A stretch of DNA of 64,000 bases from assembly GCF_030272615.1 (NCBI RefSeq), contig NC_081409.1, positions 878,423,594 through 878,487,593 of the forward strand, given 5' to 3'. This DNA is from Cryptomeria japonica (lineage: Eukaryota; Streptophyta; Pinopsida; Cupressales; Cupressaceae). The notes below the pieces were generated by a model. It did not search any database. It was not told the DNA's origin and saw only the letters and a program-made list of their open reading frames with translations. The number at the start of each line of letters is the position of its first letter. The first letter of the stretch is position 1. Positions 59,728 through 64,000 of the stretch are shown here, piece after piece. The position numbers and the translations under genes were made by a program.

Positions 59728-60029
59728 GATTAAATACCTTTTACTGCCTTAGGATGGATGATTGTTTGGAGTGTTCTTGTTTCTTGCTCGAAATGCCTTA
59801 GCTCGGAGTCTTCGCGCTCTTCGTAAATTTGAAATCTCAGTGAAATGAAATGGAGCCAAAACCTTGATTATATAGTGTCTATTCGCTATCTACCACATTA
59901 ATTACATGTTGGTTAAGTATTCACTTAACATTGTTTGCCGGTAATAAGTAATTTCCAACTTCTTATCTCTAACTGAGGGAATAATAGCACATGTATCAAT
60001 AGATTGCCAAACCCTCAAGGAAATTTTCT
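59728..60029 (-). other. C3 spacer between gag and long ORF
   Basis: About 300 bp, non-coding. It could carry a promoter or splice signals for the second ORF, but no decisive motif was seen. Confidence 0.5.
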
Positions 60030-61214
60030 TCAATTAGATGAAGAACTTCCTACTAGTGGAGCAGTGCTCTGTCCTTCCGGTGAAGCATCACTATGTTATG
60101 TCGGTGAAGCATTGGTTTGTTCTACCAATGGAGGAGTATTCCCAATATTTAGATTAGCTTTTCTAATCCATTGTTTTGAGAATTCTTGCTTAACCTCCTC
60201 AACTTTTTCTTTACCTTTCAAGCTAGAACTTTTGTTGTCTACCGGTGTTCCTTTACTTCTACAGAATTTAGCAATATGCCCAATCTTGTTACATGCATAA
60301 CAAGTTACATTATTTTTCTAAATAGCTTTCCCATAACCTATGCCGGTTTGTGTTCTGCATTGATTAGATAAATGTCCAAATCTTCCACAAACATAACATC
60401 TCACATTCATTCTACAGTTTTCAGAGTTGTGACCTACTTTGTTGCATTTAGAACATTGACCGGTGGGTATGTTGATATTTTGATAATTTCTAGATCTACA
60501 TTCATTTGCTCTATGACCATACTTATTGCAGTTAAAGCATTTTCCATTAAATTTATAAGCATTAGGTTGTCTTACCGGTTTGCTGTGATCCTGAGTATTT
60601 GCAGTACCGGAGCTTTCACCAACTTCAAAGCCAATTCCAGAAGTGTCTCCTTTAGGTTTTTGATTCTTCAGCAAGGTTCCAAGTTCCTCTGAGCTTTTCT
60701 TGAATTTTTCTTTATATTGATTTGCAGTTTCTAGTTCTCTTTCTAAAACTTCTTTTTGTCTCATCTGTTCATTTGAGTCATTCTGAGTATGCATCAAATC
60801 TATCTTTAACATGTCATTTTCATAGCTAAGTCTTGTGTTCTCATTTGTTGCATCACTTAGTCTTCTAGTCAATTCTTCTTCATTCTTCTTCCTATCCTCA
60901 ATCTCTTTGCAAAATCTCATAGTCATGTTCTGCATTTCATTTTTTGTTGTCATGATCTCTTGTTTCAACTTTCTTATCATATCATTAAGTGATTCCTTTT
61001 CATCATTCTCATTTTGGAACTTTTCACAAAGTTCTCTTCTCATATTTCTTGCAACAATAAAATTTTCTTGAAGTGCCTGAATGATGTCCTGAGCTGCCCT
61101 TAAATCATCTTCTAGTTTGATATTTTTCAATTTTTCTGCATCATAGTCTGTAAGAGCTCCTTCCAGTTGCTTCATCAGATTTTCCATCTTTACCGGTGTC
61201 AAGATCTTCCTCAA
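60030..61214 (-). pseudogene. C3 gag: coiled coil plus four CCHC zinc knuckles
   Basis: Starts MRKILTPVKMENLMKQ at 61214, only 44 bp from the 5' LTR. Residues 10-190 are a long coiled coil (LKQEIMTTKNEMQNMTMRF, VLERELETANQYKEKFKKS). Three knuckles follow: CFNCNKYGHRANEC, CSKCNKVGHNSENC and CYVCGRFGHLSNQC. A TAG at 60320-60318 stops the frame, but the same frame continues with a fourth knuckle, CYACNKIGHIAKFC, and a further tail to a stop at 60032-60030, with one more TAA near 60095. Zinc knuckles in gag bind the RNA genome. Four in a row is more than the usual one or two in plant LTR elements, and a classic copia gag core (as in C1 and C2) is not evident. Confidence 0.85.
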
Positions 61215-61244
61215 GTTGTTAGTCTTTTAAAAATAGAGGACCAG

Positions 61245-61256
61245 GCTTTGATACCA
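61245..61256 (-). promoter_or_regulatory. Primer binding site of C3 (initiator tRNA-Met)
   Basis: GCTTTGATACCA on the + strand, 11 of 12 bases of the C1/C2 site, two bases from the LTR. Confidence 0.85.
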
Positions 61257-61258
61257 AT

Positions 61259-62055
61259 TGTTAGGGATCCCACAGATACTGAGAGGGGGGGGTGAATTAG
61301 TATCTGACCGGTAATAAGAATTTCTTAACTTAAAACATGCAGAACATAATATAACAATGTACTGGTATGCAAGAAATAATGCAATAAATAGAATCAAGAA
61401 CATCCAGATGAAAAGCACACCATAACACAAGATTTTAATGAGGAAACCCGATGTGGGAAAAACCTCGGTGGGATTTGTGACCCACAATATTCACTCACTG
61501 GCCAATAAGAGAATATTACTTACAATAGGGACCTGCACATGCAGGAAGGCCAACTGCCTAGAGCTCACTGCTCAATGGGAAGTCTCAATGACTTACAATA
61601 AGGATTATACAAATCCAATATCTTGTACTGCTTTACAATAGCATCTTCAATGCCAGATTCAGTACCGGTTCCTGCTCTATTCTTTACATATACCCCTTAA
61701 CCTATATTTCGCACAATAGGTCTACCTAATATTTTTCCTATATTGCTTCTACACATCATCACAAATGTCTACAATGATCTCTTTTATATATAAGAGTCAT
61801 TTTATAATTTTCCAAGTTGGCTTACACATTTTTACAATAATAAACAAAATATAATATAACAAAATCCTATCGGCCTCTATGTCGGTATACTTCCTTTCTT
61901 CTGTGCTGGTGTCGGTGTCCTGAGTGTCGGTGTAGAGTGTGATCTACTGATGCCGATATAATGCCTTTGTCAGTGCCATAAGATTTCAAGGTTGCCATCA
62001 ATGACAAAACCTTCAATCACATACAATGTCTCATTAGAGTGTGCATATGCCAACA
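61259..62055 (-). repeat. 5' LTR of C3
   Basis: 797 bp, matching 55441-56236 with scattered substitutions, mostly transitions. Ends GCCAACA. Confidence 0.95.
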
Positions 62056-62060
62056 ATAAT

Positions 62061-62339
62061 TGCTTCTTTGTCATTTCTATACTTAGTCTCAATTCATTTG
62101 ATTCAACTAGTCTATTATAAAAGAGGGTTGATTTACTTTCTGAATGCATTCAAAATTCCCTACAATTCAATTAGCATTCAATCTCTTTCCATTGGGATTG
62201 GATCTAGCATAATCAACCCCTCTTTTAATGTAATATGTGTAAAAATTTGAAGGAAATCCTTTGTGAAACTCTCATCCCTCTTGTGAGGGGAGTAAATTTT
62301 TCCATTTGATCTCCCCTCATCACTTTTCACCATATTATA
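62061..62339 (+). repeat. 3' LTR of G2, right part
   Basis: Continues 55440 after removal of C3. Matches the G1 LTR tail (GGGATTGGATCT, CAACCCCTCTTTT, GAGGGGAG). The last two bases are TA where CA is expected. The GTATG target duplication follows at 62340-62344. Confidence 0.8.
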
Positions 62340-62850
62340 GTATGAACTATTTTTTACTAAATTGTTGGGAGGCCATGGTCATAGTCTCAAGCAAGATAGA
62401 TTATTACACTGAGAGAGTGTACTCCGTAAATGGGATTCGTATGTTAAGGCTCATTTTTCAAAGATTGTTGAATTCACTACATATATGATGAGTAGATATA
62501 TGTACATGTAATATTCTAGTGCCAGGAAGTTGAAACTTTAATGGATGTGATGGTTGGTAAAGTAGAATGTGATACTCAAAGTATATAAGTTTCAGATAAG
62601 TCATATTGTTGATCCACCTGCTACTTCTTTGGAATGCTTTATTAACAACTATTGAAACTACAAGAAGAACTGAAGGATGAATAGGTAGTTCTAGAGGATG
62701 AATGCATGTTGGATCCTACCACCACTATCTCAACTGAGTTATCAACTGGAGTTGTATCTCAGACTTGCTTTTTGAGAGATTATTTTTGCATGTTTCGAAA
62801 TACTTATTGTTGGAGAACTGTTTTAGAAGTGGACATGTAGTGCCAGTTTA
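62340..62850 (+). pseudogene. Unit U long ORF, C-terminal part
   Basis: Joining 28691 to 62345 keeps a protein-like frame across the joint: LDTLDKY then ELFFTKLLGGHGHSLKQD, and further FSKIVEFTTYMMSRYMYM. After about 62490 stops and shifts become frequent, though pieces such as ISTELSTGVVSQTCFLRDYF (near 62725) still look coding. Unknown family. Confidence 0.5.
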
Positions 62851-63735
62851 GTAACACTTAACTCGAGTTTTCAAGCAGTGACTTGCATGTTGAATATAAC
62901 TCCTTCCTTTTTGTAACCCTAGTATGTAGGTATGATTCTTTCCTAGGATGTAGGGAAAAACTCTAAAAATTGTAGGATTTGGGTCATTTTGAGGGTTTGT
63001 GAATTGATGATTTGAGGTCCAATTAGAGATTCCATTAGAGATTTTATGCATATTTTTACAAGTTTAGAAGAATTTTTGTGATACTCTTTGAAGTTTAATA
63101 CAAAAGTAGCTTGTGGATTGCCTAATCTACTTGTGTGTTCTATATGGTTATGTTCTTCATTATCTAGTAACTTCTATTATTTGAGTCAGCAAGTAGTTCT
63201 TTTGAATGTTTTGTTATTTTATGAAGCATATTGGGCATGTAAATGGTATATGAGGATTGAATTGATAGGGTGATTATTGGTTTGATGATATTCATTTCCA
63301 TTGGTATGTGAAATTATCTGAGTTTATATATTTTCTAGATTTTGTCATTTGAATGTTGATTTGGCAATATTGATAATATTGGGTTATGAAATTCTGACCG
63401 TGTGGATCATTTAGTTGTTATTGTATTGATTTCATTGTATTTTCCTTCTTTCGCTGATATATCTTTTGTTGTTTGCTTTTGAGAGAATCTAAATCAAAAA
63501 ATATTTTTAAAAAAGTAGGTAATTCAAAATTGTTTCAACTAGCAGGCCCCTTGACAAGTACAATCGCATCAACCATTGATCTTCCCATCACTGTCGAGAC
63601 CTGACTATAGAGACCTTGGAGTAGTTAGTTTCCCAAAACCTACTACTTTTCAAGAGAGGTGGTTAGTGTTCACATAAACTACTTGACTATTGGTGAGTGT
63701 GTCAAAACACCCATCAACACTTCCTTGCATCAGCT
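62851..63735. other. AT-rich sequence, no gene recognised
   Basis: No convincing ORF or repeat. It may be the 3' untranslated part of unit U. A short inverted repeat GGTGAGTGTGTCAAAACACC lies near 63694. Confidence 0.45.
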
Positions 63736-63739
63736 TTAA

Positions 63740-64000
63740 GATATTTATCATCATTATTCAACTTGCATTTGGTAGCCGGAGTACATACTAGTTTAGAATT
63801 CTCCAATCCAAACTTCTTCAATAGCTCTCTAACATAATTTGACTAAGAAATGAAAATACCTTTATTGTTTTGATTCACTTTCAATCCAAGAAAGAAATTT
63901 AACTCACCAATCATAGACATTTCAAATTCCTTTTGCATTTCACTAGCAAACTTCTTGCACATATCATCATCACCTTAAAAAATTATATCATCCACATACA
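63740..64000 (-). pseudogene. Partial copia reverse transcriptase (C6), cut by window end
   Basis: The - strand reads YVDDIIF, a stop, then GDDDMCKKFASEMQKEFEMS, MIGELNFFLGLKVNQNNKG and SNYVRELLKKFGLENSKLV: the end of a Ty1/copia RT just after its Y-V-D-D active site. It has stops near 63975 and 63845 and ends at the window edge. The copia element presumably continues to the right. Confidence 0.85.

Larger units (their letters stand above)
55441..62055 (-). mobile_element. C3: pol-less LTR element with copia-type ends
   Basis: LTRs 55441-56236 and 61259-62055, nearly equal in length (796 and 797 bp) and closely similar. Perfect target duplication ATAAT (55436-55440 and 62056-62060). The primer site (61245-61256) and the polypurine region are of the copia type seen in C1 and C2, but the interior encodes only a zinc-knuckle gag and one long unknown ORF. 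No protease, integrase, RT or RNase H motif was found. It is probably non-autonomous and moved by copia enzymes. Confidence 0.92.
28692..62339 (+). mobile_element. Gypsy G2: gag-protease-only LTR element with nested inserts
   Basis: Second member of the G1 family, split by copia C2 and by C3. Own parts: 5' LTR 28692-30148, gag-protease 30227-33325, 3' region 33326-33822 plus 54138-54518, polypurine tract 54519-54533, 3' LTR 54534-55440 plus 62061-62339. Perfect target duplication GTATG at 28687-28691 and 62340-62344. The outer end reads ATTATA where the family has TTTACA, consistent with one C-to-T change in the terminal CA. Like G1 it has no polymerase or integrase. Confidence 0.85.

Noticed and set aside
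1-64000. tRNA or rRNA genes
   Set aside because: tRNA-like words (GATACCA) are only primer binding sites. No cloverleaf or rRNA core was seen.

Overview
The window looks like intergenic DNA from a large, repeat-rich plant genome. A gymnosperm is my best guess, based on the density and depth of nested LTR retrotransposons and the absence of any recognisable host gene. The sequence does not fix the species. I find no rRNA, tRNA, CRISPR array or intact cellular gene. Every long open frame belongs to an LTR retroelement, to a retroelement-like decayed ORF, or to a chance frame in a repeat.

Layout. 1-2083 is AT-rich sequence plus an LTR-like piece with GC-rich hairpins. 2084-6700 is a 5'-truncated Ty3/gypsy element (G1, + strand) that carries gag-protease but no polymerase. 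6811-13185 is a decayed Ty3/gypsy chromovirus (G4, - strand) with an integrase-linked chromodomain. 13186-15010 is the 3' remnant of a Ty1/copia element (C5). 15041-63050 is one old unit, here called U: a degenerate repeat leader plus a long decayed ORF, split by later insertions. 63740-64000 is the edge of another copia element (C6).

Insertions into U, with target-site duplications (TSDs) read from the sequence: copia C1 at 15940-23449 (AGTTT/AGTTC), a solo copia LTR at 26054-27429 (TAAAG/TGAAG), and gypsy G2 at 28692-62339 (GTATG, perfect). G2 was itself hit twice: copia C2 at 33823-54137 (CCTCT, perfect) and the pol-less element C3 at 55441-62055 inside G2's 3' LTR (ATAAT, perfect). C2 was then hit by gypsy G3 at 38128-50827 (GTTAC/GTCAC). 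This makes a four-level nest, U > G2 > C2 > G3, with G3 the youngest (about 7 differences between its two 772-bp LTRs).

Most notable content. G3 has gag-protease fused to the integrase tail by loss of the polymerase region, and carries an opposite-strand ORF with a plant mobile domain (PMD). Upstream of that ORF lies an array of seven short repeats whose flanking arms co-vary so that each unit can fold into a stem-loop. C3 is a non-autonomous element with copia-type ends, a gag with four CCHC knuckles and a second ORF of about 1,047 codons of unknown function. G1 and G2 are also gag-protease-only elements. All the copia-type elements here share LTR boxes, a tRNA-Met primer site and an unusually long conserved polypurine region, so the pol-less ones could be moved by proteins of the others.
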